Positions 7,883 through 16,876 of a stretch of DNA of 42,757 bases are shown piece by piece. The stretch comes from Aestuariivirgaceae bacterium (lineage in GTDB: Bacteria; Pseudomonadota; Alphaproteobacteria; Rhizobiales; Aestuariivirgaceae). The DNA lies in the NCBI GenBank assembly GCA_028282065.1, contig JANQIR010000238.1, forward strand, positions 1 through 42,757. The letters are read 5' to 3'. The notes below the pieces were generated by a model. The model had not been told where the DNA came from. It searched no databases and saw nothing but the letters and a program-made list of their open reading frames with translations. Position 1 is the first letter of the stretch. Each line of letters starts with the position of its first letter. The position numbers were made by a program, and so were the translations under genes.

Positions 7883-9708
7883 ACCCCGATAACAAGAACT
7901 TCATTCTTGCCATCGCGCTGTCCGTTGCAATTATCATGGCGTGGCAGTTCTTCTATGCACAGCCGGAACTTGAGCGCCAGCGCCGGGTTCAGCAGGCCGA
8001 GCAAAGCCAACAGCAGAACCAGCAACAGCCGCAGGCCGGTCAGCAGCAGCCCGGCGCAGCTGATGTGCCCCAGGTTGGTGCCGGCACCGCCCCTGAGGCC
8101 GCACCACCTGCCGCGACGGCAATTCCTGTAGCCGAAGCTCTTGCCCAGTCGCCACGGGTCAAGATCCGCAGCGAAACCGTGTCCGGTTCGATCAATCTTA
8201 CCGGCGGCCGGTTCGACGACCTGCATTTGCGCCGTTACCGGGAAACGGTTGATCCGAAAAGCCCGACGATCACCCTGCTCGCGCCGGCAAACGCCAAGGG
8301 TGCCTATTTCACCGAACAAGGGTGGGCGGCCGGACCGGGGTCCAAGATCAAGGTGCCGACACCCCAAACTGTGTGGACCGCACCTGCCGATGCGGAGCTA
8401 ACCCCACAATCGCCCGTCACGCTGACCTGGGACAATGGCGAAGGCGTTACTTTCAAAAAGACGATCTCGCTCGACAATGACTATCTTTTCACGGTCAAAC
8501 AGGAGATCGAGAACAAGACCGGTAATGCCGTGGTGCTTTACCCCTACGCCCGGGTGCAGCGGCGCGACACGCCGGACGTCACCGGAATCTGGGTTTTGCA
8601 TGAGGGCCCGATCGGTGTGCTGGACGGCCAGCTGCAGGAGCACAGTTACGACGACCTGCTTGAGGACCCGAAGAAACTCGCCACCGAATCAACCGGCGGC
8701 TGGGTGGGTATCACGGACAAATATTGGGCAGTAACCGTCATGCCCGCGCAAGATTCGCAGGTCACCGGCACGTTTTTCGCCCGCAAATCCGGCACCCGCG
8801 ATTTGTTCCAGGCGGACTATCTGGTGAAATCCGGCGTGACAGTACCACCGGGCGAAACCGGATCCTACGAAAGCCACGTCTTCTCCGGCGCCAAGGTCGT
8901 CAGAATCATCGATGGTTACGAAGCGAAATTTGGCTTTGACCAGTTCGAGCTGCTGATCGACTGGGGCTGGTTCTATTTCATCACCAAGCCGCTGTTCTGG
9001 CTCATCGACTGGATCCAGTCGATCGTGAAAAACTTCGGCGTTTCCATCCTGATTGCCACGGTGCTGATCAAGCTGGCGTTCTTCCCGCTCGCCAACAAGT
9101 CCTACAAGTCCATGGCGCAGATGAAAAAGCTGCAGCCGGAGATGATGCGCATCCGCGAGCAATTCGGCGACGACAAGCAGCGCCAGCAAAAGGAGATGAT
9201 GGAGCTTTACCGCAAGGAGAAAGTCTCCCCGCTGTCGGGCTGCCTGCCGATCCTTGTGCAGATCCCCGTGTTCTTTGCGCTCTACAAGGTGTTGTTCGTG
9301 ACCATCGAAATGCGTCACGCACCGTTCTACCTCTGGATCAGGGACCTGTCGGCTCCAGACCCGACAACGATCTTCAACCTGTTCGGGCTGATCCCGTGGA
9401 CGCCGCCGGCCATTATTCCGCTGGTGGGCGTCCTCCCGCTCCTCATGGGCATCACCATGTGGATCCAGATGAAGCTCAATCCGGCCCCGCCGGATCCGAC
9501 GCAAGCGATGATCTTCAACTGGATGCCGGTAATCTTCACATTCCTGCTGGCCTCCTTCCCGGCCGGACTGGTGCTGTACTGGGCGTGGAACAACTTCCTG
9601 TCGATTCTGCAGCAATACACGATCATGAAGCGCCAGGGCGCGGAAATTAACCTGATCGCGAATATCCGGGACAGCCTGCCCTTCCTGAAGACCAAGAAAG
9701 CGGAGTAA
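7879..9708 (+). CDS. yidC: Membrane protein insertase YidC
   Basis: The 609-residue YidC/Oxa1 insertase, which inserts inner-membrane proteins with or without SecYEG. The N-terminal membrane anchor is at about residues 7-25. A low-complexity Gln/Ala/Pro linker follows (about 33-90), then the periplasmic beta-sandwich domain (about 90-350). The conserved C-terminal insertase core starts near residue 380: VSILIATVLIKLAFFPLANKS, the coiled cytoplasmic loop with MKKLQPEMMRIREQFGDD, CLPILVQIPVFFALYKVL, and the final helices ending in YTIMKRQG. The length and the five-helix C-terminal core are typical of a Gram-negative YidC. Its ATG overlaps the rnpA stop, and engB follows directly. Confidence 0.97.
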   Translation: MNPDNKNFILAIALSVAIIMAWQFFYAQPELERQRRVQQAEQSQQQNQQQPQAGQQQPGAADVPQVGAGTAPEAAPPAATAIPVAEALAQSPRVKIRSETVSGSINLTGGRFDDLHLRRYRETVDPKSPTITLLAPANAKGAYFTEQGWAAGPGSKIKVPTPQTVWTAPADAELTPQSPVTLTWDNGEGVTFKKTISLDNDYLFTVKQEIENKTGNAVVLYPYARVQRRDTPDVTGIWVLHEGPIGVLDGQLQEHSYDDLLEDPKKLATESTGGWVGITDKYWAVTVMPAQDSQVTGTFFARKSGTRDLFQADYLVKSGVTVPPGETGSYESHVFSGAKVVRIIDGYEAKFGFDQFELLIDWGWFYFITKPLFWLIDWIQSIVKNFGVSILIATVLIKLAFFPLANKSYKSMAQMKKLQPEMMRIREQFGDDKQRQQKEMMELYRKEKVSPLSGCLPILVQIPVFFALYKVLFVTIEMRHAPFYLWIRDLSAPDPTTIFNLFGLIPWTPPAIIPLVGVLPLLMGITMWIQMKLNPAPPDPTQAMIFNWMPVIFTFLLASFPAGLVLYWAWNNFLSILQQYTIMKRQGAEINLIANIRDSLPFLKTKKAE

Positions 9709-9714
9709 CGTGCG

Positions 9715-10365
9715 CTGATCTCGCAGGAACATCAGCCGCAGTTCACAGACGGCCAGATCGAAGCGGGCCGGTTACTGTTCGCCGGCGAAGTGTCGTTCCT
9801 GATGGGCGTGGCGTCCCTTGGCCAGCTGCCGGAGGCCGATGTGGCGGAGATCGCTTTTGCCGGCCGGTCCAATGTCGGCAAGTCGTCCCTGCTCAACGCC
9901 CTGACCAACCGCAAAGATCTGGCGCGGACGTCCAATACGCCGGGGCGGACGCGTGAACTGAATTATTTCGACGCCGGCGGCCGGCTGATCATTGTCGATA
10001 TGCCCGGTTACGGCTACGCCAAGGCGGAGAAGGCGCTGGTCAAGAAATGGCAGGCGCTGGTGCGCAACTATCTGCGCGGCCGGCCAAACCTCATGCGGGT
10101 CTTTGTGCTCATCGATGCCCGGCACGGCATCACCAAGACGGACGAGGCAACGCTGGCCATGCTGGACGAAACCGCTGTGAGCTATCAGATCGTCCTGACC
10201 AAGGCGGATAAACTCAAGCAGCATGAACGCGACGCCATCTTCGCCGCAACGGTCGAGAACATCCTCAAGAGGCCGGCGGCCCATCCCGTTGTGCACCTAA
10301 CGTCATCTGTGAAGGGTACGGGGATCGCCGAACTACGCGCCGAGATTGCAACTCTCGCCAATTAG
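9715..10365 (+). CDS. engB: Ribosome biogenesis GTP-binding protein EngB/YihA/YsxC
   Basis: A TRAFAC-class GTPase needed for large-subunit assembly. G1 is GRSNVGKS, the G2 region is TPGRT, G3 is DMPGYGYA, G4 is TKAD and G5 is SSVKGTG. The first ATG/GTG-type start in frame is GTG 9790, which has no good ribosome binding site. The reading frame stays open back to the yidC stop. Its translation (EAGRLLFAGEVSFLMGVA before LPEADVAEIAFAG) matches the N-terminus usual in alphaproteobacterial EngB. The only initiation-like codon upstream with a good site is CTG 9715, with GGAG at 9702-9705 (9 nt spacing) inside the yidC end. I therefore propose CTG 9715 (216 aa); GTG 9790 (191 aa) is the conservative alternative. 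Confidence 0.9.
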   Translation: MISQEHQPQFTDGQIEAGRLLFAGEVSFLMGVASLGQLPEADVAEIAFAGRSNVGKSSLLNALTNRKDLARTSNTPGRTRELNYFDAGGRLIIVDMPGYGYAKAEKALVKKWQALVRNYLRGRPNLMRVFVLIDARHGITKTDEATLAMLDETAVSYQIVLTKADKLKQHERDAIFAATVENILKRPAAHPVVHLTSSVKGTGIAELRAEIATLAN

Positions 10366-10413
10366 TGAAACTGTGCATCCTACGTGTAGGCCGGCACGGC
10401 AGGAGGCTTGGCG

Positions 10414-11574
10414 ATGAAGGAACAGATGCGCGCGCGCGCGCAGGAATTGCAGCGCAGGCTGAAGGATCACTCGATCGACATTGCCATCATTACCGACGAG
10501 GACTCCATTGCCTGGTATGCCGGGTTCTGGGGATATCTCGGCGTCGAGTTCGGTAGGCCAAGCATGCTTGTCATACCGTCTGAAGGATCTGCGGTCGTCA
10601 TCACGCCGCTCATGGAACGCGAGATGGTATCGGAAATGACCTGGGTGGAAGACATCCGGGCCTGGCAGGATCCGCAAGGGCCCGATCACTGGGACCAGGT
10701 GCTGGCAGGCGTCATCGGGCAGGCCAAGGACGTTACGATCGGTATCGAACGTCTCAAGATCCCCGCGCTTGTTTCGTCTTTCTTGGTCGACCGGCACGGC
10801 GCCGGAGCGTTGCGCGACATCTCCCCGGAAATCGGCAAAATGCGCATGATCAAGACACCGGCGGAGATCGCCATCATGCGTCAGGGCGGTCAGATTGCCA
10901 TTGCCATGCTTGATGGCGGCCGGTCGAAACTGGCAGAAGGCGTGCCGGAATATGAGGTCGCGCTTGCCGTGATCGAGGCGGGCACGCGCAAGGCCGCCGG
11001 TTTCCTGACGGATCAGGGACTTGAGGCCTTCATGTCGCCCACGGTGCATCATCTGCAGGTCCTGCAGTCAGGTCACCACACGTCAATGGTGCATCGCCGG
11101 TCTTCAGTCCGCCGTCTGCAGAAAGGCGACCCGGTCTATTTCTGCTTTTGCGGCATGGTGAACTTCAAGCAATACAAGCTCGGCTTCGACCGGGAGTACT
11201 TCATCGGCTCGGTTACCGACGAACAGGCCCGCACCTACGAAGCCTGTATCGCGGCACAGGAAGCAGCCCTTGCCCAGGTGAAACCGGGCGCGCTTGCCGA
11301 AGATGTCCACCTTGCGGCAAACGAGGTCTATCGCTCGGCCGGTTTCGCACCCGGCTACCGGACGGGCCGGGCCGTCGGCATTTCCAATCTTGAAGCACCG
11401 GAACTAAAGGACGGCGACAAGACCGTGCTGCGCGAGGGTATGACGTTCGCGGTCGATGGCGGCATTACGGTGCCGGGCAAGTTCGGCGCACGGGTCGGCG
11501 ATACCGTCGCGGTGACGAGCGATGGCCATGAGATCTTCACGCCCTATCCGAAGCACCTGACGGTCGTTACCTGA
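10414..11574 (+). CDS. M24 family (pita-bread fold) creatinase/prolidase-like protein lacking canonical metal ligands
   Basis: A two-domain protein of the M24 aminopeptidase-P/prolidase/creatinase superfamily (386 aa). The N-terminal creatinase-like domain covers about residues 1-135 and the pita-bread domain about 145-386. Start ATG 10414 has a perfect AGGAGG at 10401-10406; a TTG at 10408 is too close. The five metal ligands (D, D, H, E, E) of metallo-M24 enzymes are not evident: the first D-x-G site reads FCFCG, the H site reads YRTGRAVGIS, and the E sites read FAVDGG and ARVGDT. By contrast SGHHTSMVHRRSS aligns with the metal-independent creatinase segment containing its catalytic His, so H227 is a candidate. 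The substrate is unknown. It sits between engB and argB, where related genomes often have none. Confidence 0.78.
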   Translation: MKEQMRARAQELQRRLKDHSIDIAIITDEDSIAWYAGFWGYLGVEFGRPSMLVIPSEGSAVVITPLMEREMVSEMTWVEDIRAWQDPQGPDHWDQVLAGVIGQAKDVTIGIERLKIPALVSSFLVDRHGAGALRDISPEIGKMRMIKTPAEIAIMRQGGQIAIAMLDGGRSKLAEGVPEYEVALAVIEAGTRKAAGFLTDQGLEAFMSPTVHHLQVLQSGHHTSMVHRRSSVRRLQKGDPVYFCFCGMVNFKQYKLGFDREYFIGSVTDEQARTYEACIAAQEAALAQVKPGALAEDVHLAANEVYRSAGFAPGYRTGRAVGISNLEAPELKDGDKTVLREGMTFAVDGGITVPGKFGARVGDTVAVTSDGHEIFTPYPKHLTVVT

Positions 11575-11649
11575 CCAACCCGACCGTTGTGACGCCTGCG
11601 AGATGGCTCTGAACCCGACGAACCGGCCGGGCGATCCGGGATACCCCCT

Positions 11650-11677
11650 TTGGCGTGCGCCGATATTCCGCTATATA
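11650..11677 (+). promoter_or_regulatory. Candidate promoter of argB
   Basis: TTGGCG (11650-11655), a 16 bp spacer and TATATA (11672-11677, within CTATATAG) resemble an alphaproteobacterial housekeeping promoter. Transcription would begin about 40 bp before the argB ATG. Pattern match only. Confidence 0.4.
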
Positions 11678-11721
11678 GCCGCCGCAACACGTAACACGAT
11701 TTCTCTTTTGGAGAACCGCGA

Positions 11722-12642
11722 ATGGCAACCGACGGCGACGCCGCCCAGACGACACGCGACGACATAGCCCATGTCCTGGCAGAGGCTCTGCCGTTCATGC
11801 AGCGCTATGCCGGAGAGACTGTGGTCATAAAATACGGCGGGCATGCCATGGGCGACAGAACCTTGTCGCGCCAGTTCGCCTCCGATGTGGTTCAACTCAA
11901 ACTATGCGGCATCAATCCAATCGTCGTGCATGGCGGCGGACCACAGATCGGCCGTATGCTCGAACGCCTGCAAATTCAATCCCGCTTTGAAGACGGCCTC
12001 AGGGTCACCGATCAGGCAACCGTCGAGGTGGTCGAGATGGTGCTGGCCGGCTCGATCAACAAAGGCGTAGTGGCCGATATTCAGGCGGTTGGCGGCAAGG
12101 CGGTCGGCATTTCAGGCAAGGACGGCAGCCTGTGTCTGGCAAGGAAACTCGAACGCATCCGGCGCGATCCGGATTCGAATATCGAAATGGCCATCGACTT
12201 GGGCTTTGTCGGCGAGCCGGACCGCATCGATCCCGGATTGCTTGAGACCATCATTCACAGTGACGCCATTCCGGTCATCGCGCCAATCGGCGTTTCGCGG
12301 ACCGGGGAGACCTACAACATCAATGCCGATACATTCGCGGGCGCCATAGCCGTGGCCATGAAGGCGAAGCGGCTGATGCTGCTGACCGATGTCGCTGGCG
12401 TGCTGGACCAGGACGGTGAGCTGGTCAGCGAACTGGACCCGGCATCCATCGACGAGCTTGTCGCCAGCCAGACAATTTCCGGCGGCATGATCCCAAAGGT
12501 TGAAAGTTGCGTGGGCGTGGTAAAGGGCGGCGTGGAAGGCGTGATCATCCTTGATGGACGGGTGCCGCATTGTGTCCTTCTGGAGCTGTTCACACCGCAT
12601 GGCGTTGGCACACGCATCAGCGAGAGGCGGCAGGACACATGA
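11722..12642 (+). CDS. argB: Acetylglutamate kinase
   Basis: Phosphorylates N-acetyl-L-glutamate with ATP in the second step of arginine synthesis, in the cytoplasm. The amino-acid-kinase fold is clear: [10 protein letters not shown] (about 33-42), the glycine-rich [55 protein letters not shown] and [10 protein letters not shown] near 220, with [11 protein letters not shown] near 253. The length of 306 aa fits. A ribosome binding site (GGAGAA, just before 11722) and a candidate promoter lie upstream. The stop overlaps the following HAD gene start (ATGA), so the two are cotranslated. Family members with an N-terminal kinked helix are arginine-inhibited; the first 25 residues here could form such a helix (inference). 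Confidence 0.97.
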   Translation: MATDGDAAQTTRDDIAHVLAEALPFMQRYAGETVVIKYGGHAMGDRTLSRQFASDVVQLKLCGINPIVVHGGGPQIGRMLERLQIQSRFEDGLRVTDQATVEVVEMVLAGSINKGVVADIQAVGGKAVGISGKDGSLCLARKLERIRRDPDSNIEMAIDLGFVGEPDRIDPGLLETIIHSDAIPVIAPIGVSRTGETYNINADTFAGAIAVAMKAKRLMLLTDVAGVLDQDGELVSELDPASIDELVASQTISGGMIPKVESCVGVVKGGVEGVIILDGRVPHCVLLELFTPHGVGTRISERRQDT

Positions 12643-13334
12643 GCGAACACAAGCAGTCCTTCGTGCATGTCGAGGAGTGGATCTTCGACCTCGACAATAC
12701 GCTCTATCCTTCGAGCTGCCGGCTGTTCGACCAAATCGACCGCAAGATGGGCGAGTTCATCTCGGCAATGTTCGAGGTCGACCTTGTAGAAGCGCGCCGC
12801 ATCCAGAAGGACTATTTCTTCCGGTACGGGACGACACTGCGCGGGCTGATGAGTGAGCACGACATGAACCCGGACGACTTCTTGAACCATGTGCACGACA
12901 TAGACCATTCGGTGATTCCACCCGACAGCGGCCTTGCACAGGCGCTTGATCAGCTTCCCGGCCGCAAGTTCATTTTCACCAACGGTACCGTCGCGCATGC
13001 CGAAAGCGTGCTGAGCCAGATCGGCATCGCCGCACATTTTGACGACATTTTCGATATCAAGGCGTCCGACTTCGAGCCGAAACCGGCCCGCGGCCCTTAT
13101 GATAAGTTCGTCACCGAGCGGGGCATCGCACCGCAGAAGGCAGCCATGTTCGAAGACATTGCACGGAATCTGGAAGTCCCGCACGAGTTGGGTATGACGA
13201 CCGTGCTGGTGCAATCGGTGGACAATGAAGACGGTGCGATGATCAACCGCCTCAACGGCGACAGCGACGGGGCCCACTATGTTCATCACGTCACGAGCGA
13301 CCTCGGCGGTTTTCTGACGCAACTGGTGTCGTAA
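12639..13334 (+). CDS. Pyrimidine 5'-nucleotidase-like HAD hydrolase
   Basis: A 231-residue HAD-superfamily phosphatase of the SDT1/pyrimidine 5'-nucleotidase subfamily. Motif I is FDLDNTLYP with two catalytic aspartates; the next segment, [13 protein letters not shown], is typical of this subfamily. Motif II is FTNGT, motif III includes K in [13 protein letters not shown], and motif IV is MFEDIARNL. The cap is the small helical C1 type. The reading frame continues upstream, but ATG 12639 overlaps the argB stop (ATGA) and has a purine-rich site (GAGAGGCGG) in the argB end. This argB-HAD coupling recurs in Hyphomicrobiales. The physiological substrate is not certain; UMP/CMP or damaged nucleotides are plausible. 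Confidence 0.9.
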   Translation: MSEHKQSFVHVEEWIFDLDNTLYPSSCRLFDQIDRKMGEFISAMFEVDLVEARRIQKDYFFRYGTTLRGLMSEHDMNPDDFLNHVHDIDHSVIPPDSGLAQALDQLPGRKFIFTNGTVAHAESVLSQIGIAAHFDDIFDIKASDFEPKPARGPYDKFVTERGIAPQKAAMFEDIARNLEVPHELGMTTVLVQSVDNEDGAMINRLNGDSDGAHYVHHVTSDLGGFLTQLVS

Positions 13335-13430
13335 TTTTCCAGTTCAATCCCGGCGCATAACACGCTAGAGGAAGCTGCCTGTGTGGATAGACACACTCCG
13401 GATTTCATTCAATAAGGGGCAAAGCAAACA

Positions 13431-14273
13431 ATGAGCCACAACGAGCTTCAGGCACTGATCGATCAGGCCTTCGAAAACCGTGACGGGATTTCCTTCGAAA
13501 CGACAGGCGAAGTTCGCGACGGGGTCGAGACAGCGCTTGAATTGCTCGATAGCGGGCAGGTGCGCGTTGCGGAGAAAACCGGCGGCCAATGGACCGTCAA
13601 CCAGTGGCTCAAGAAGGCGGTTCTTCTGTCCTTCCGGCTCAACGACATGAGCCCCATCGCCAACGGTCCGGGCAATGCGACCTGGTGGGACAAGGTGCCG
13701 TCCAAGTTCGACGGCTGGGACGACGCGCAGTGGCGCACGGCAGGTTTCCGGGCCGTTCCAAACTGCATCGTGCGCCGTTCGGCCTATATCGCGCCCGGTG
13801 TTGTGCTGATGCCGTCCTTCGTCAATCTGGGTGCCTATGTCGACAGCGGCACCATGGTCGATACGTGGGCGACGGTCGGGTCCTGCGCGCAGATCGGCAA
13901 GAACTGCCATATTTCCGGTGGTGCCGGCATTGGCGGCGTGCTTGAGCCCCTGCAGGCCGGTCCGGTGATCATCGAGGACAACTGCTTTATCGGCGCGCGG
14001 GCCGAAGTTGCAGAAGGCGTCCGGGTCGGGGAAGGTTCGGTCCTGTCCATGGGTGTTTATATCGGCGCATCGACCAAGATCATCGACCGCGCCACCGGCG
14101 ATGTCTTTATGGGCGAAGTGCCACCCTATTCGGTCGTCGTCTCCGGTACGCAACCAGGAAAGCCCCTGCCGGACGGCCAGCCGGGTCCGGGTCTTTACTG
14201 CGCGGTCATCGTCAAGCGGGTCGACGAGCGCACACGGTCGAAGACCTCGATCAACGACCTGCTGCGCGATTGA
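13431..14273 (+). CDS. dapD: 2,3,4,5-tetrahydropyridine-2,6-dicarboxylate N-succinyltransferase
   Basis: The succinyl-CoA-dependent acyltransferase of the lysine/meso-diaminopimelate pathway, which feeds peptidoglycan synthesis. The N-terminal helical domain (about 1-100) includes [13 protein letters not shown]. The left-handed beta-helix hexapeptide repeats begin near residue 115 ([20 protein letters not shown]) and run through [37 protein letters not shown] and [20 protein letters not shown]. The length of 280 aa is normal. The start has AGGGG about 10 nt upstream. The product trimerises and supplies the substrate for the aminotransferase DapC; dapE, the last succinylase-branch enzyme, follows. 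Confidence 0.97.
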   Translation: MSHNELQALIDQAFENRDGISFETTGEVRDGVETALELLDSGQVRVAEKTGGQWTVNQWLKKAVLLSFRLNDMSPIANGPGNATWWDKVPSKFDGWDDAQWRTAGFRAVPNCIVRRSAYIAPGVVLMPSFVNLGAYVDSGTMVDTWATVGSCAQIGKNCHISGGAGIGGVLEPLQAGPVIIEDNCFIGARAEVAEGVRVGEGSVLSMGVYIGASTKIIDRATGDVFMGEVPPYSVVVSGTQPGKPLPDGQPGPGLYCAVIVKRVDERTRSKTSINDLLRD

Positions 14274-14337
14274 GCCCTTCGCAAATTGAACGGCCAAGCG
14301 GTTTTCCAGAAGCGGGAATTGCGGTAAAGGGGGGATC

Positions 14338-15513
14338 ATGACGTCCTGCCCCGATCCCGTAGAGTTTCTGCTCGAACTTATCCGCTGTCCATCCGTCACG
14401 CCAAATGAGGCGGGCGCGCTGGACTATCTGGAAAAAATCCTGACACCGGCAGGGTTTGTCTTCCAGCGCCTGCCATTTTCCGAACAGGGCACAGCCGACG
14501 TCGACAATCTGTTTGCCCGGGTAGGTAGTGGCACGCCGCACTTCTGCTTTGCCGGCCATACGGATGTCGTTCCGCCAGGAGACGAAAGCACATGGATGAT
14601 ACCCCCGTTTGCCGGCAAGATCGCCGATGGTGTCATCTACGGGCGAGGCGCCTGCGACATGAAGGGTTCGGTGGCTGCATTTGCCGCCGCGGCCATGGGG
14701 TACCTGTCCAGTCACGGCGAGACGTTTGACGGTTCCATCTCCCTGCTGATCACGGGAGATGAAGAAGGGCCGGCAATTAACGGCACCGTCAAGGTCCTCA
14801 AATGGCTCAAGGCGCACGAACAGCTGCCGGACGACTGCCTGGTCGGAGAGCCGACCTGCCCGGAAGAGCTGGGGGATACGGTCAAGATCGGCCGGCGTGG
14901 ATCCATTCACTTTGAGGTGACGGTCACCGGTGTGCAGGGTCACTCGGCCTATCCGCACAAGGCCGACAATCCCATTCCGAAACTTGCCCGGCTGATCGAC
15001 CGGGTTGCGGCTGCAAAGCTCGACGATGGCACCGAACATTTCGATCCTTCGACCCTGGCCATCTCCACATTCGATGTTGGCAATCCGGCGCATAATGTCA
15101 TTCCCGAAAAGGCGACGGCACGTTTCAACATCCGTTTCAATACCGAGCATACGGCCGGCCAGCTTCGCCGCTGGGTACATGCCGAATGCGAGGCGGTTGC
15201 ACGGGAGATGGGCGGCAAGTTCGACATCGTTGTCGTCGAAGGCGCCGATGTCTTCCAGACCCGGCCAGGCGCTTTGGTGGATATCGTTACAGGTGCCGTG
15301 GAAAACGCAACGGGGATCAAACCGGCACTGTCCACATCCGGCGGCACATCAGATGCGCGGTTCATCAAGGACTACTGTCCCGTGGTCGAGTTCGGGCCAA
15401 CCAATCATACCATCCATCAGACGGATGAGCGGATCGGCGTGGAGGAGCTCAAAGGTCTGACACGGATCTACCGCGAAATTCTGGAGCAGTATTTCGCTCA
15501 AGGTGCGCGATGA
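14338..15513 (+). CDS. dapE: Succinyl-diaminopimelate desuccinylase
   Basis: An M20-family di-zinc amidase that releases succinate from N-succinyl-LL-diaminopimelate. Zinc ligands and catalytic residues are visible: FAGHTDVVPPGD (His and catalytic Asp), YGRGACDMKGS (bridging Asp), ITGDEEGPAINGT (catalytic Glu and ligand Glu), VGEPT and the C-terminal FGPTNHTIHQTDE (His). The central lid/dimerisation domain (about 180-290) contains GRRGSIHFEVTVTGVQGHSAYPH and ends before the second half of the catalytic domain. A strong AAAGGGGGG site precedes ATG 14338. The stop overlaps the next gene by 4 bp (ATGA). Confidence 0.97.
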   Translation: MTSCPDPVEFLLELIRCPSVTPNEAGALDYLEKILTPAGFVFQRLPFSEQGTADVDNLFARVGSGTPHFCFAGHTDVVPPGDESTWMIPPFAGKIADGVIYGRGACDMKGSVAAFAAAAMGYLSSHGETFDGSISLLITGDEEGPAINGTVKVLKWLKAHEQLPDDCLVGEPTCPEELGDTVKIGRRGSIHFEVTVTGVQGHSAYPHKADNPIPKLARLIDRVAAAKLDDGTEHFDPSTLAISTFDVGNPAHNVIPEKATARFNIRFNTEHTAGQLRRWVHAECEAVAREMGGKFDIVVVEGADVFQTRPGALVDIVTGAVENATGIKPALSTSGGTSDARFIKDYCPVVEFGPTNHTIHQTDERIGVEELKGLTRIYREILEQYFAQGAR

Positions 15514-16085
15514 GCTGGCTGGCGGAAGCCGGTTATAGCCTTGCCGGCAGCGTTGCCCTGGTACGGCGCGATCCGGACGCCTTCAAGTACTTCAATGAGA
15601 CGGAAGCGGGCTTTTGGCGGTCATTCGGTGCCATCGCATTCGTCGCACCGCTTTACCTGGCGGCGGCGAGTATCGCGACCGATCTGGCAAGCGCGGTACC
15701 ATCGGAACGCGGCGACGCGCAGATGAGCATCTCGCCGGCAAGGGAATTGCAGGTACTGTGCGCACATTGGCTGGGATGGCCGCTTCTCATGGCGATCATT
15801 TGCAGATTTTCCGGGCTGTCGCAGGGTTATGCACGCTACATCATCGCATTCAACTGGTGTTCGGTGCTGATCGTATCCGCGCAACTTGCACCGCTACTGC
15901 TTTACCGCGCCGGCCTGTTCAGTGCGCCGACGACCACGATCGTTTTCTGGCTGGTCGTTCTGGCTGCCGGCTACTTCCACTGGTACTTCTCCCAGCGGGC
16001 ATTGGGTATCGCCGGACTAACTGCCGTCGCCATTGTTCTGGGGGAAATCGCACTCGGGCTCGGCCTGTCGCAGTTGCTCTGGTGA
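15510..16085 (+). CDS. Conserved integral membrane protein of unknown function
   Basis: A 191-residue protein with four or five likely membrane spans, at about residues 38-58, 87-105, 113-134, 141-161 and 166-190. The N-terminal part is soluble and includes LVRRDPDAFKYFNETEAGFWRSF. Starting ATGA on the dapE stop, it is translationally coupled to dapE. I do not recognise catalytic motifs; the architecture is reminiscent of Yip1-type small membrane proteins but this is weak. Similar dapE-linked membrane proteins occur in Hyphomicrobiales, so a role tied to envelope biogenesis is conceivable but not shown. Confidence 0.85.
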   Translation: MSWLAEAGYSLAGSVALVRRDPDAFKYFNETEAGFWRSFGAIAFVAPLYLAAASIATDLASAVPSERGDAQMSISPARELQVLCAHWLGWPLLMAIICRFSGLSQGYARYIIAFNWCSVLIVSAQLAPLLLYRAGLFSAPTTTIVFWLVVLAAGYFHWYFSQRALGIAGLTAVAIVLGEIALGLGLSQLLW

Positions 16086-16119
16086 CGTGAGATAAACTGC
16101 GTCCCGGCGTCGTGATGGC

Positions 16120-16863
16120 TCACCCCGGATAGTCAACCTGTGCCAGATAGAGCCCTTCCGGCGGCGCGACCGGTCCGCAACGGGCGCGGTCGCAGGCGCG
16201 AAGGGCCGTTGCAAGATCACCGCGCGTCCACTTGCCCTCACCGACCAATTTCAGCGATCCGACAATCGAACGAACCTGATTGTGCAGGAAGGATAAGGCA
16301 TCGCACCGCACGACAATCTCAGCTCCCGTGCGCTCAACGGAAATCCGATCCAGCGTCCTGACGGGTGAGGCCGCCTGGCACTGGCTGGCCCGGAATGTCG
16401 TGAAATCGTGGCGGCCAACGAGACCCTGCGCGGCTTCATGCATCTCCCCGGCGTCCAGCGGGACCTGCACCAGCCATGCTCGGTCATGATCGAGAGCCAG
16501 GGGCGCACGGCGATTGACAATGCGGTAGAGGTAGTGCCGTCTGGCGGCCGAAAACCGGGCATGAAATTCGCCATCCACCTGCACAGCCGCAATGATTGCG
16601 ACCGGGTCAGGCCGCAAGTGGGCGTTCAGGCCATCGCGAATGCGATCGGCCGGAAAGTCGCGGGCCAGATCGCAATGGGCCACCTGACCCAGAGCGTGGA
16701 CACCGGTATCGGTGCGACCAGCGCCCTGAACCAGGGTCTGTTCACCGGAGAGTTTGAACAGTGCCGTCTCGATGGCACCCTGTACGCTGGGACCGTTGTC
16801 CTGACGCTGCCACCCGACAAACGGTGTTCCGTCATACTCTATCGTGAGGCGGTATCTCGGCAT
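16120..16863 (-). CDS. truA: tRNA pseudouridine(38-40) synthase
   Basis: Converts U38-U40 in the anticodon stem-loop of many tRNAs to pseudouridine. The catalytic Asp is in [17 protein letters not shown] (about residue 52). The N-terminal [17 protein letters not shown] is typical, as are [16 protein letters not shown] and [20 protein letters not shown]. The length of 247 aa is normal. It lies 13 bp after the fmt stop and is the last gene of the def-fmt-truA operon. Its 3' end converges with the dapE-linked membrane gene, 34 bp away. Confidence 0.96.
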   Translation of the reverse strand: MPRYRLTIEYDGTPFVGWQRQDNGPSVQGAIETALFKLSGEQTLVQGAGRTDTGVHALGQVAHCDLARDFPADRIRDGLNAHLRPDPVAIIAAVQVDGEFHARFSAARRHYLYRIVNRRAPLALDHDRAWLVQVPLDAGEMHEAAQGLVGRHDFTTFRASQCQAASPVRTLDRISVERTGAEIVVRCDALSFLHNQVRSIVGSLKLVGEGKWTRGDLATALRACDRARCGPVAPPEGLYLAQVDYPG

Positions 16864-16876
16864 GGCGGATTTTGTA

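Noticed and set aside
12312-13322. A 336-codon minus-strand frame
   Set aside because: Antisense to argB and the HAD gene; both sense genes are intact and conserved.
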